Shown here piece after piece: positions 38,692 through 47,090 of a stretch of 64,000 bases of DNA (position 1 is the stretch's first letter; each line of letters begins with the position of its first letter). Source of the stretch: Sulfitobacter sp. F26169L (GTDB taxonomy: Bacteria; Pseudomonadota; Alphaproteobacteria; Rhodobacterales; Rhodobacteraceae); contig NZ_JAPMLP010000004.1 of assembly GCF_026410285.1 (NCBI RefSeq), forward strand, positions 282,036 to 346,035, written 5' to 3'. A model generated the notes under the pieces. The model did not search any database and was not told where the DNA came from. It saw only the letters and a program-made list of their open reading frames with translations. The position numbers and the translations under genes are program-made.

Positions 38692-40278
38692 TTATTTTCG
38701 GCGGCCCTGCATGATCTGGGGCACATCTTGCAGCTTTGCGTTGTGTGCGGCAATCCACGCGAGGGTCTGGTCGAAAGGCATTGGTCGTGCGATGCCAAAA
38801 CCCTGAACGTGATCGCACCCCAATTGGGCCAGCAGCACATGTTCGCCCACCGTTTCCACGCCCTCTGCAAGGGTTTCCACCTGCAAACGTTCTGCCATGG
38901 TTAGGATTGCGCTGATCATGCGCTGCTGTTCGGGGTCGCGATCTGCCTTCATCACAAAGCTGCGGTCGATCTTGATCCTGCTGACCGAAAAGCGGCGAAT
39001 AGATGCGATGGATGCATTGCCTGTGCCAAAATCGTCCAGATCAATACGGCATCCCAGAGCGCCCAAGGCATTGATGTTTCGGGTGATCATATCGTCTGGA
39101 GCACTTGCTACAACGGTTTCCAGCACCTCCACTGCCAATCGGTCGGGGGTAAGTTCAAACCGGTCCAGATCCCATTTGATTTTTTCCACCAATCGCGGAT
39201 TGCTAAGCTCTGATCCGGCGAAATTTACGCCCACCTGCGGCACTTCGACGCCTGCACTATCCCACTGCTTCAGCGCGCGAAAGCTGTGATACATCATGAT
39301 CTCGGCCAGACGCTCCAGCAGGTTTGCGGCCTCGACTGCGGGCAAAAATTCGGCAGGGCCGATGACGCCGCGTACGGGATGGGTCCAGCGGGCCAAAGCT
39401 TCAAATCCGCTGATCCGACCTGTATCGGTGCAGATTTGCGGCTGGAACCAAGGGGCAATCTCCCCGCTATCAAGGGCAGTGACCACATCTTCGTGCAAGG
39501 CGCGGCGGGTTTTTCGCTCTTGGTGCATCTGGGCTGAATAGGCGCGAATACTTGACGGGCCGTTGGCCTGCGCGCGGCGCAGCGCGATGCAGGCTGCCTC
39601 CAGCCAGCCGGTGGCACGATTGTCCGGCGCGCGGGTGTGTTGACAAAATCCGATGCAAACGTCGGCGTAAATTACCGTCCCGTCGATCGAGTTCGGTTCT
39701 TCTGCGGCTGCTTGAATGCGACCGGCCAGCTGAATGCAGGATTCAAGCGACAGATGCATTACAGGGCTGACGCAGACAGCGAAACGGGCATCGCCGATAT
39801 GGCCGATGATGTCGCCATCGCGCATGACGCCTGCAATCCGTTCGCCCATACGTTGGATCACCGTGTCACCTGCGGCAGCACCGAACCGGTCAACCAGTTC
39901 GATGAAATCTTCGATTTCGATCACGTGGATGCACGAATTTAGCCCGTTTGTGACTGATACATCAAATACATCTTCGCAGGCATCTTCCATCATGGACCGG
40001 CTGAGAAAGCCGTTGTGAGCATGACGCCCCAACGGAACCTGCCCCAGCGCAGTATGAAGACCGCCCGACAGAAGATATAAAGCAGGGATAAGGGCCGCAA
40101 CGACAAGCAGCGCGCCCTCACCGCCGAACCAAAAGGCGGCCAGTGAGAATGCCGGTATAAACGCGAGCGCCGGCGGGCCGGTAAGCATGTTAAATACGCG
40201 CTTGCGCAGTTGGGTTACATAGATACTGATCGTCGCTTCGGTGTCTGGCACAGGCGCCCCTCCTGATCCGGAAGACAT
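38692..40278 (-). CDS. EAL-domain c-di-GMP phosphodiesterase with degenerate GGDEF
   Basis: The 528-residue protein has two N-terminal hydrophobic helices (about residues 30-75), a GGDEF-like domain in which the signature is IGDAR instead of GGDEF (around residue 190), and an intact EAL domain with FEALAR, EVLET, DDFGTG and KIDRSF. It is therefore predicted to hydrolyse c-di-GMP rather than make it. The ATG at 40278 has GGAG 5 bases upstream; a TTG at 40317 is an alternative. It is a separate insertion in the yidC-ttcA region. Confidence 0.85.
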   Translation of the reverse strand: MSSGSGGAPVPDTEATISIYVTQLRKRVFNMLTGPPALAFIPAFSLAAFWFGGEGALLVVAALIPALYLLSGGLHTALGQVPLGRHAHNGFLSRSMMEDACEDVFDVSVTNGLNSCIHVIEIEDFIELVDRFGAAAGDTVIQRMGERIAGVMRDGDIIGHIGDARFAVCVSPVMHLSLESCIQLAGRIQAAAEEPNSIDGTVIYADVCIGFCQHTRAPDNRATGWLEAACIALRRAQANGPSSIRAYSAQMHQERKTRRALHEDVVTALDSGEIAPWFQPQICTDTGRISGFEALARWTHPVRGVIGPAEFLPAVEAANLLERLAEIMMYHSFRALKQWDSAGVEVPQVGVNFAGSELSNPRLVEKIKWDLDRFELTPDRLAVEVLETVVASAPDDMITRNINALGALGCRIDLDDFGTGNASIASIRRFSVSRIKIDRSFVMKADRDPEQQRMISAILTMAERLQVETLAEGVETVGEHVLLAQLGCDHVQGFGIARPMPFDQTLAWIAAHNAKLQDVPQIMQGRRK

Positions 40279-40353
40279 TGTGCTCCGGTGGATCAACCGT
40301 AGCGAGAATCGACCCAACCTGAAGTTAACGGAGGTAGGCTTTGTGACAGGTGT

Positions 40354-41193
40354 TTAGCTAAAATTCTCCGGATCTCGCGATAGAGCGGCGAAATCGAACA
40401 GTTTGGGATCAAGCATATGGGAGGGGCGTACGTTTGCCAGCGCGCGGAACATAACCTGACGACGGCCAGGTTGGTTGCGCTCCCAACCGTCCAGAATTGC
40501 CTTTACCTGCTGGCGCTGAAGGCCATCTTGCGAGCCGCACAGATCACATGGAATAATCGGGTATTCCATTGCACTTGCAAATTTTTCGCAATCCTCTTCG
40601 GCGACGTGGGCAAGCGGGCGATAGACAAACAGGTCACCTTCGTCATTGAGCAGTTTTGGCGGCATCGTGGCCAACCGGCCGCCGTGAAACAGATTCATAA
40701 AAAAGGTTTCTAGCATGTCGTCACGGTGATGCCCCAATACCACGGCAGAACAACCCTCTTCGCGGGCGATGCGGTAAAGATTTCCGCGCCGCAAGCGGGA
40801 ACACAGCGCACAAAAGGTGCGACCTGTCGGGGTTTTATCCATCACGATGGAAAAGGTGTCCTGATATTCAATCCGGTTCGGGACGCCCATTTCGTCCAGA
40901 AACTGGGGAAGGACCGTTGCCGGAAATCCCGGTTGGCCCTGATCCAGATTGCATGCCAAAAGCTCGACCGGCAGCAGACCGCGCCACTTCAATTCGTGAA
41001 GAACGGCAAGCAGGGTATAGCTGTCTTTGCCGCCCGACAGGCAGACCAGCCATTTTGCGCCTTCTTCGATCATCCCGTACTGCTCTATCGCTTCGCGCGT
41101 CTGGCGGACGATTCGTTTGCGCAGTTTTCTAAAGCTGGTGGATTGTGGCGCACTATGAAACAGCGGGTGAATTTCGTCAGAATGATCAAGCAT
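40354..41193 (-). CDS. ttcA: tRNA 2-thiocytidine synthetase TtcA
   Basis: TtcA (279 residues) thiolates C32 of some tRNAs using a 4Fe-4S cluster. The PP-loop motif is SGGKDS (residues 53-58), and two C-x-x-C motifs are present, CALC and CDLC. I use the ATG at 41193 with GAGGA about 7 bases upstream; the upstream ATG at 41331 adds 46 residues of low quality. Confidence 0.9.
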   Translation of the reverse strand: MLDHSDEIHPLFHSAPQSTSFRKLRKRIVRQTREAIEQYGMIEEGAKWLVCLSGGKDSYTLLAVLHELKWRGLLPVELLACNLDQGQPGFPATVLPQFLDEMGVPNRIEYQDTFSIVMDKTPTGRTFCALCSRLRRGNLYRIAREEGCSAVVLGHHRDDMLETFFMNLFHGGRLATMPPKLLNDEGDLFVYRPLAHVAEEDCEKFASAMEYPIIPCDLCGSQDGLQRQQVKAILDGWERNQPGRRQVMFRALANVRPSHMLDPKLFDFAALSRDPENFS

Positions 41194-41367
41194 ATAAAAA
41201 TCCTCGGGGCGGGTAACTTTTTCTATCTCACGTTTCCGGAGAACTAAAGGGACATGATCGAGCAGTTTTTTAGCAGGGTGAAGACCCGCAGGTGTAGCTG
41301 GGATCACGGACCGCTCTAAGCTTACTCGCACAGATGTTGCGGCAAGGACACAACGCGACCTCGTAAA

Positions 41368-41956
41368 TCACTCACGCGTCCGGATCACTTGATCCCGGGG
41401 AAGCTCTCCCGATGGTAAGGAAATACGCGCGACGTGCGTGCCATCGGCGGTGCTTTCCAGAACAGAAGTTACGCCTTCGGTGATTTTGACAGGTGTGCTC
41501 CAATTGGCGTCTGTGTCGATGGCAGTATCCCGTTTTTCGTCCTGCTTATACGGAAGACGAATCGTATCGAGAAACAGCTGTTCTCCTTCGGGGAACAGCC
41601 AGTGGCTTGATTGTGCATTGGTGTCGACAATCCGGTAGTCGACCAAATCGTTCTTGCTGATGCTGCGGTCTATATATTGCTGCTCAACGTACAGCGGCAG
41701 CAGGTATGCACCTTTTGCAGATTGTCGGAAGGGTGGTGCGCAAAAAAGCTTTTTGCCGAGAATGGTCTGTTTTCATCATCGGATAACGCTGAATCCTCAG
41801 GCGTGATCGCAATAGAATTTGTCACGCGTGTGGGAAGGGCTTTCTAAGCAGGCCACCTGTAAGCTCCCACAGGATCATCGACAGGGATACCAGTGCTATA
41901 ATCGCTATCACCAACGCATTAAACTGCCATACTCATTTGAAAAATCCGGTTTCCAT
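41368..41956 (-). pseudogene. Decayed membrane-anchored gene downstream of yidD
   Basis: On the minus strand an ATG at 41956 lies 4 bases after the yidD stop with AAGGA upstream. It reads METGFFK, then a TGA that looks like a mutated Trp codon, then a hydrophobic anchor VWQFNALVIAIIALVSLSMI. The frame shifts near 41840 into a segment TRVTNSIAITPEDSALS, and again near 41750-41765 at A-runs into a segment including LFCAPPFRQSAKGAYLLP and IVDTNAQSSHWLFPEGEQLF, ending at 41368. Three lesions interrupt about 195 residues. It resembles an uncharacterised membrane protein that follows yidD in relatives; this is from memory. Confidence 0.65.
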
Positions 41957-41959
41957 CAC

Positions 41960-42187
41960 TTAGTCCTTATCTGGAACAGGGTCGTACCCGTCCGATCCGA
42001 ATGGATGACAGCGCCCGATCCGCCGCGCGGCGAGCAGACTTCCTTTTAGCGGTCCGTGAATTTCCAGCGCTTCAAGGGCATATGCCGAGCAGGTCGGCTG
42101 GTATCGGCAATTAAACCCGACCCACGGACTGAACACCAAGCGGTAAAAACGGACGGGGAGGGCGACAATGTGGGCAAGGGGCGTCAT
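41960..42187 (-). CDS. yidD: Membrane protein insertion efficiency factor YidD
   Basis: YidD (75 residues) aids YidC-mediated insertion. The family motif is PSCSxYAL-like PTCSAYALEALEIHG (about residues 32-46), with three cysteines. It overlaps rnpA by ATGA. Confidence 0.95.
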   Translation of the reverse strand: MTPLAHIVALPVRFYRLVFSPWVGFNCRYQPTCSAYALEALEIHGPLKGSLLAARRIGRCHPFGSDGYDPVPDKD

Positions 42188-42603
42188 TTTCGCGATACAT
42201 GCAGAATAGAAAGTGCCTTTTCCATATCCACCAATAATTGATCAAACGGCAAGCCGGCTGTGGTTTTGTTACGCCCGATCAGCACGTAATCGTGACCGTT
42301 CTTGCCCAATGTCGGCAGTTTTGCACGGGCCACTTCCCGCAGCCGCCGCTTGGCGCGATTGCGCGCAACTGCATTGCCAACCTTCTTGGAACAGGTGTAG
42401 CCAATGCGGATACTGTCATCACTTGAATCTGGGCGGCGCAACATCTGCAAGACAAAGCCCGGCATCGCCACCCGCTTTCCCCGCGCTGCGCGCTGAAAAT
42501 CGCGCCGCTGGGTCAGTGTTGTAAGTTTTCGGCATGCCAAAACCGCCGGAGACTCATCCCCGATGGCGTTTGTGCCAATCAGGTCAGTCTCCGGCGGTGT
42601 CAT
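42184..42603 (-). CDS. rnpA: Ribonuclease P protein component
   Basis: RnpA (139 residues) is the protein subunit of RNase P, which matures tRNA 5' ends. The RNR motif is seen in VARNRAKRRLREVAR (around residues 79-93). It has an N-terminal extension of about 20 residues compared with E. coli. Its start is 23 bases after the rpmH stop and it overlaps yidD. Confidence 0.93.
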   Translation of the reverse strand: MTPPETDLIGTNAIGDESPAVLACRKLTTLTQRRDFQRAARGKRVAMPGFVLQMLRRPDSSDDSIRIGYTCSKKVGNAVARNRAKRRLREVARAKLPTLGKNGHDYVLIGRNKTTAGLPFDQLLVDMEKALSILHVSRK

Positions 42604-42625
42604 ACCAATAGCCTTTTGGCGCGAA

Positions 42626-42760
42626 TTACGCGCTCAGCTCTTTGCGGCCCTGTGCGCGGCGCGCATTGATGATCTTACGGCCGGCTTTTGTTGCCATGCG
42701 CGCACGGAAACCGTGGCGGCGCTTGCGGACGAGGTTGCTCGGTTGAAAGGTGCGTTTCAT
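42626..42760 (-). CDS. rpmH: 50S ribosomal protein L34
   Basis: L34 (44 residues) is a small 50S protein: [20 protein letters not shown] is diagnostic. The ATG at 42760 gives the standard length; an upstream in-frame start is rejected. It heads the rpmH-rnpA-yidD unit. Confidence 0.97.
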   Translation of the reverse strand: MKRTFQPSNLVRKRRHGFRARMATKAGRKIINARRAQGRKELSA

Positions 42761-42828
42761 CGCTCCGTCTCCATCTTGTGTCAGTTGCGCGGCAGCAGAT
42801 TCGCAACCACACGTCAATTCAGACCTGT

Positions 42829-42857
42829 CCTCTAAGGTGCTGTCGGCGTCAAGTCAA
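42829..42857 (-). promoter_or_regulatory. Possible rpmH promoter
   Basis: On the minus strand TTGACT (42857-42852) is followed after 17 bases by TAGAGG (42834-42829). The gap 42761-43052 holds no gene. Confidence 0.4.
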
Positions 42858-43052
42858 ACCCTGTAAGGCTGGAAAAGACATAGAACTGCAATAAAACTGT
42901 CTGACGGTCCGACAATATGTTTCAAAACAGGAACAGAATGCCCCAACTGGCTCCTATTTCCAACACGGACGATCAAGCACGCGTGAGCAGTGTGTCTTTG
43001 TCCATAGCAAAGGCGCATCTATAGGCAATCCCATGCCAAGCCGGAGCGCAAC

Positions 43053-43796
43053 ATGACAGATACGGGCCAGAAAATGAGAAACAAAAACTCGATCGCGCGC
43101 TATCTTCCGTTTGCCGTTATTCTGACGGTTGCAGTGATCGGTGCGTTTACGCTGCGTGACTATTTCAGTTTTGAGGTTCTGCGCGACAATCGTGAGGCGT
43201 TGATTGCCTTTCGAGACAGTAATTTTGTGCTGACGCTGCTGGTGTTTGTTGCAGCCTACGTGTTGATTGTCACATTCTCGCTGCCAGGGGCATTGGTTGC
43301 AACTCTGACGGGCGGTTTTTTGTTCGGGGCATTCTTTGGCGCGGCTGTAAACGTGATTGCGGCAACCTCGGGAGCAATCCTGATTTTTCTGGCCGCCAAG
43401 TCCGGTCTGGGTGACAAGTTGAAAGCGCGGATGGATGCATCGGATGGCAAAATCGCGCGGTTCAAAAAGGGTTTGGATGAAAATCAGTGGTCTATGCTGT
43501 TTTTTATCCGCTTGGTGCCCGCGGTGCCGTTTTTTGTGGCCAATCTGATCCCTGCGTTTTTGGGTGTTCCGCTTCGTCGTTTTGCTATTTCGACCTTTTT
43601 CGGAATCATTCCGGGATCATTGGTCTATACCTCGGTGGGAGCCGGTCTGGGGGAAGTATTTGCCCGTGATGAAACTCCTGATCTGGGAATAATTTTTGAG
43701 CCGCATATTTTACTGCCGATACTGGGGTTGTGTGCGCTATCGCTGCTGCCGGTGGCGATCAAGGCCGTAACGGGCAAGAAGGAACTGATGGAATGA
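43053..43796 (+). CDS. TVP38/TMEM64 family membrane protein
   Basis: The 247-residue protein is a DedA/VTT-domain membrane protein with about six hydrophobic helices. The signature is in the stretch FSLPGALVATLTGGFLFGAFF and FIRLVPAVPFFVANLIPAFLG (start quoted). Family members have been linked to lipid flipping or transport. GGAG lies 7 bases upstream. The stop overlaps the start of the flavin disulfide reductase by ATGA, so the two are coupled. Confidence 0.85.
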   Translation: MTDTGQKMRNKNSIARYLPFAVILTVAVIGAFTLRDYFSFEVLRDNREALIAFRDSNFVLTLLVFVAAYVLIVTFSLPGALVATLTGGFLFGAFFGAAVNVIAATSGAILIFLAAKSGLGDKLKARMDASDGKIARFKKGLDENQWSMLFFIRLVPAVPFFVANLIPAFLGVPLRRFAISTFFGIIPGSLVYTSVGAGLGEVFARDETPDLGIIFEPHILLPILGLCALSLLPVAIKAVTGKKELME

Positions 43797-45211
43797 AACG
43801 TATCAAAACCGATATTCTGGTTATTGGGGCAGGGTCCGGCGGGCTTTCGGTGGCTGCAGGCGCCGCGCAGATGGGCGCGGATGTGGTACTGTTGGAAGGG
43901 CACAAGATGGGTGGCGATTGCCTGAATTACGGCTGTGTTCCGTCCAAGGCGCTGATCGCGACGGGCAAGGCGGCGTACAGCCAGCAAAACAGCGCGCAAT
44001 TTGGCGTAGCGGACGCGGCTGGCATAGTGGATTATGCGGCGGCAAAGGATCACGTTGCGGATGTGATTGCGACAATTGCGCCGGTAGACAGTCAGGAACG
44101 GTTTGAAGGTTTTGGCGTCAACGTCATCCGTGAATTTGGCAGGTTCATCTCGAAATCAGAGGTGCAGGCAGGTGATACTGTGGTCAAGGCGCGCCGCATT
44201 GTGATCGCCTCAGGATCATCGCCTCTGGTGCCGGCGATTCCCGGTCTGGAGAACGTGCCATACGAGACAAACGAAAGCCTTTTTGATTTGCGGGAAAAGC
44301 CGGAACATCTGTTGATCATCGGGGGGGGACCCATCGGCATGGAAATGGCGCAGGCCCATGTCCGGATGGGCTGTAAAGTGACGGTGATCGAGGGTGCCAA
44401 AGCGCTGGGCAAGGATGATCCGGAATTGGCGGCGGTGGTTTTGGCAACGCTCAAGGATGAAGGTGTAGAGATTGCCGAAGACGCGCAGGCCGCGCAAATA
44501 CGCGGGCAGGAGGGCGCAATTGAAGTAGAGGCCGAGGACGGCCGCGTTTTCAAGGGATCGCACCTGTTGGTTGCGGTTGGGCGGCGGGCAAATACAGAAA
44601 GACTTGATCTTGAAGTAGGCGGCATTGAACCGACGAAAAATGGTATCAAGGTTGATGAAAGTCTGCGGACCAGCAACAGACGGGTTTATGCCATTGGTGA
44701 TGTGGCAGGCGGAATGCAGTTTACCCATGTCGCGGGGTATCACGCGGGGGTAATCATCCGCTCGATGTTGTTTGGTCTGCCGTCGAAAGCAAAAGCTTCG
44801 CATATACCATGGGCCACCTATACCGACCCCGAACTGGCACAGGTGGGCCTGACGCAAGCGCAGGCATACGAAAAACATGGCGATGCGCTGGAGGTCGTGC
44901 GATTTGAGTACAGCCACAATGACCGCGCAATTGCAGAACGCAAAACCAAGGGCTGTATCAAGGTTATGGTGGTGAAGGGGCGGCCCGTTGGCGTCTCTAT
45001 TGTGGGGTATCAGGCGGGTGAATTGATCAATCTCTGGGCGCTGGCACTGGCCAACAAGATGAAGATGAGCCAGATTGCCGCCATGGTTGCCCCCTATCCG
45101 ACAATTGGTGAAGTAAACAAACGCGCGGCTGGTGCATATTTCAGCCCCCGCTTGTTTGATAGTGCCTTGGTGAAACGTGTGGTCGGGCTCGTCCAGCGGT
45201 TTATTCCGTGA
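43793..45211 (+). CDS. Pyridine nucleotide-disulfide oxidoreductase (mercuric reductase/dihydrolipoamide dehydrogenase-like)
   Basis: The 472-residue FAD enzyme has the N-terminal GAGSGG motif, the redox-active CLNYGC motif (Cys43 and Cys48), an NAD(P)-binding GGGPIGMEMA motif and a C-terminal dimer domain with an HNDR-type segment. No mercury-binding N-terminal domain or C-terminal Cys pair is seen, so mercuric reductase activity is unlikely. It overlaps the TVP38 gene. Substrate is unknown. Confidence 0.85.
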   Translation: MKRIKTDILVIGAGSGGLSVAAGAAQMGADVVLLEGHKMGGDCLNYGCVPSKALIATGKAAYSQQNSAQFGVADAAGIVDYAAAKDHVADVIATIAPVDSQERFEGFGVNVIREFGRFISKSEVQAGDTVVKARRIVIASGSSPLVPAIPGLENVPYETNESLFDLREKPEHLLIIGGGPIGMEMAQAHVRMGCKVTVIEGAKALGKDDPELAAVVLATLKDEGVEIAEDAQAAQIRGQEGAIEVEAEDGRVFKGSHLLVAVGRRANTERLDLEVGGIEPTKNGIKVDESLRTSNRRVYAIGDVAGGMQFTHVAGYHAGVIIRSMLFGLPSKAKASHIPWATYTDPELAQVGLTQAQAYEKHGDALEVVRFEYSHNDRAIAERKTKGCIKVMVVKGRPVGVSIVGYQAGELINLWALALANKMKMSQIAAMVAPYPTIGEVNKRAAGAYFSPRLFDSALVKRVVGLVQRFIP

Positions 45212-45272
45212 GCTGTGCAGCGCGCGTCTGCGACGACGCCCCGCCCACCATCCCGCAGCTAGAGTAGACGTT

Positions 45273-46658
45273 ATGATCAATTCACTTTCCGGTCGCCTTC
45301 TGGTGTTGACGACTGTCTTTGTGATGGTCGCTGAAATACTGATATTTGTGCCCTCTATTGCGCGATTTCGCGAAGATTACATGCTCAACCGGCTGGAGCG
45401 CGCGCAGATCGCATCCCTGAGCTTGCTTGCGGATGATATGATCGATGCGGAACTGGAGGCTGAACTGCTGCGTAATGCCGAAGTGTTTAATGTGGTACTG
45501 CGCCGTGACGAGCTGCGGCAGCTGGTACTTAGCTCTCCGATGCCGCGGGTGATTTCCGGCACTGTCGATTTGCGGGACAGTTCCGCGCTTGTGTTGATCC
45601 GTGATGCCATGCGCAGAATGATCAGTACGCAGAACGATGTGATCCGTGTGATCGGTGCGCCTGTGCGTGATGCGGGCCTGTTGATCGAGGTCACGATGGA
45701 AACGGCCCCGATGCGTGCTGCGATGATAGACTACGGTCTGCGCATATTGATGTTGTCGGCAGCGATTTCCGTGATTACGGCGTTATTGCTCTTTGTCGCT
45801 ATGCGTATCCTTTTGGTGAAGCCGATCAAAGGTGTGGTTGAACAAATGCAGCGCTATGCTGCTGCGCCGGAAGACGCGCGGCGCATCATCACACTCTCGG
45901 CACGCGTGACGGAGCTTCGGGAGGCTGAGGAAGCCCTGCAATTTCTGGAAACCGAACTGACGAGTGCCTTGCGGCAAAAGGAGCGGCTGGCGCAGCTTGG
46001 CATGGCGGTTAGCAAAATCAGCCACGATTTGCGCAATATTCTGACTTCGGCGCAGCTATTTACAGACCGCATCGAAATGTCCGAAGATCCTGTTGTGGCG
46101 CGCATGGCGCCCAAGCTGGTGGGCTCGATCACCCGCGCTGTCCATCTGTGCGAATCTACCCTGAGTTTCGGACGGGCAGAAGAGCCGGGGCCGACGCTGA
46201 CGCGGCTGGACCTATCGGAAGTGGTAGAGGATGTGCTGGACAGTGAGCGGCTTGCCATCGGCGCGCGTGATTTGACCATAAGCGCGGATATTCCCGAACC
46301 CTTCGAGATTCGCGCCGATCCTGAACAGATGTACCGTATTCTTGGCAATCTGGTCCGCAACGCGCGGCAGGCGATCCTTAATTCGACAAAGAACGGCGAG
46401 ATTCGCATCATTGCATCCGAAGAGCCCGATTCTTGGCGCATTTGCGTGCGCGATAACGGACCCGGATTGCCTCAAAAGGCGCAGGATCACCTGTTTACTC
46501 CATTCCAGGGGGCGGTGCGCAAAGGTGGTACGGGCCTTGGGCTCGTGATTTCTGCCGAACTGGTGCGGGGGCATGGCGGCGAGCTCCGCTTGCTCAAAAC
46601 AGATGCAGATGGCACCGAATTTCTGATCCAATTGCCCAAAGGAGACAGCGCAAAATGA
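45273..46658 (+). CDS. Sensor histidine kinase (orphan)
   Basis: The 461-residue protein has two hydrophobic helices (about residues 10-30 and 157-178) that frame a periplasmic sensor region, a HAMP-like linker, a coiled coil (about 215-240), and the phospho-acceptor His251 in the motif ISHDLRN. The ATP-binding part has NARQA, DNGPG and GTGLGL. No response regulator is next to it, so its partner must lie elsewhere. The start ATG is at 45273. Confidence 0.87.
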   Translation: MINSLSGRLLVLTTVFVMVAEILIFVPSIARFREDYMLNRLERAQIASLSLLADDMIDAELEAELLRNAEVFNVVLRRDELRQLVLSSPMPRVISGTVDLRDSSALVLIRDAMRRMISTQNDVIRVIGAPVRDAGLLIEVTMETAPMRAAMIDYGLRILMLSAAISVITALLLFVAMRILLVKPIKGVVEQMQRYAAAPEDARRIITLSARVTELREAEEALQFLETELTSALRQKERLAQLGMAVSKISHDLRNILTSAQLFTDRIEMSEDPVVARMAPKLVGSITRAVHLCESTLSFGRAEEPGPTLTRLDLSEVVEDVLDSERLAIGARDLTISADIPEPFEIRADPEQMYRILGNLVRNARQAILNSTKNGEIRIIASEEPDSWRICVRDNGPGLPQKAQDHLFTPFQGAVRKGGTGLGLVISAELVRGHGGELRLLKTDADGTEFLIQLPKGDSAK

Positions 46659-46698
46659 AGAATTTTGCGATCAAGCCGATTTTACCCGTCAAGAGGGC

Positions 46699-46727
46699 TT
46701 GCATTGCCCGTTTGCTACTACTAAACC
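46699..46727 (+). promoter_or_regulatory. Promoter of tRNA-Arg
   Basis: TTGCAT (46699-46704) and TAAACC (46722-46727) are 17 bases apart and the -10 ends 9 bases before the mature tRNA. Confidence 0.5.
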
Positions 46728-46736
46728 GCCCCCAAT

Positions 46737-46813
46737 GCACCCGTAGCTCAGCTGGATAGAGTACCTGACTACGAATCAGGGGGTCAGAGGTTCGAATCCT
46801 CTCGGGTGCACCA
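46737..46813 (+). tRNA. tRNA-Arg (anticodon ACG)
   Basis: A 77-base cloverleaf: acceptor stem GCACCCG pairs with CGGGTGC, the anticodon stem CCTGA/TCAGG encloses loop CTACGAA with anticodon ACG, and the T loop TTCGAAT is standard. The CCA end is encoded. The A34 is normally edited to inosine by TadA. Confidence 0.97.
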
Positions 46814-47090
46814 TTTTCAAAATACATTATCCGGCTGCCTTCATAGGCAGATATGTCAGGTGCAGTTCGCGCCTGTCAGTCAAGCGGCGCAGGATTGAAG
46901 GTTCCGACGGCCTACTGCGCCGAAATCCGGGGCATCCGACGCGCGTGACCTCCGGCCTATGAGAAACGGTTTTTGCGCTTTGTTAAGTCATCTTTTGGGT
47001 TAACCCTGTTTCTGACCCATTTGAAACGACAGGCTGATTTTTGCCTCCGTTTTAATCTGAAGGACGTCAGCAGGTTTGAAGAGGGAACTC

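Noticed and set aside
46814-47090. Attachment-site repeat of the tRNA-Arg 3' end downstream of the tRNA
   Set aside because: I looked for a second copy of the 3' end of the tRNA between here and hemC and saw none, and no integrase gene is in the window.
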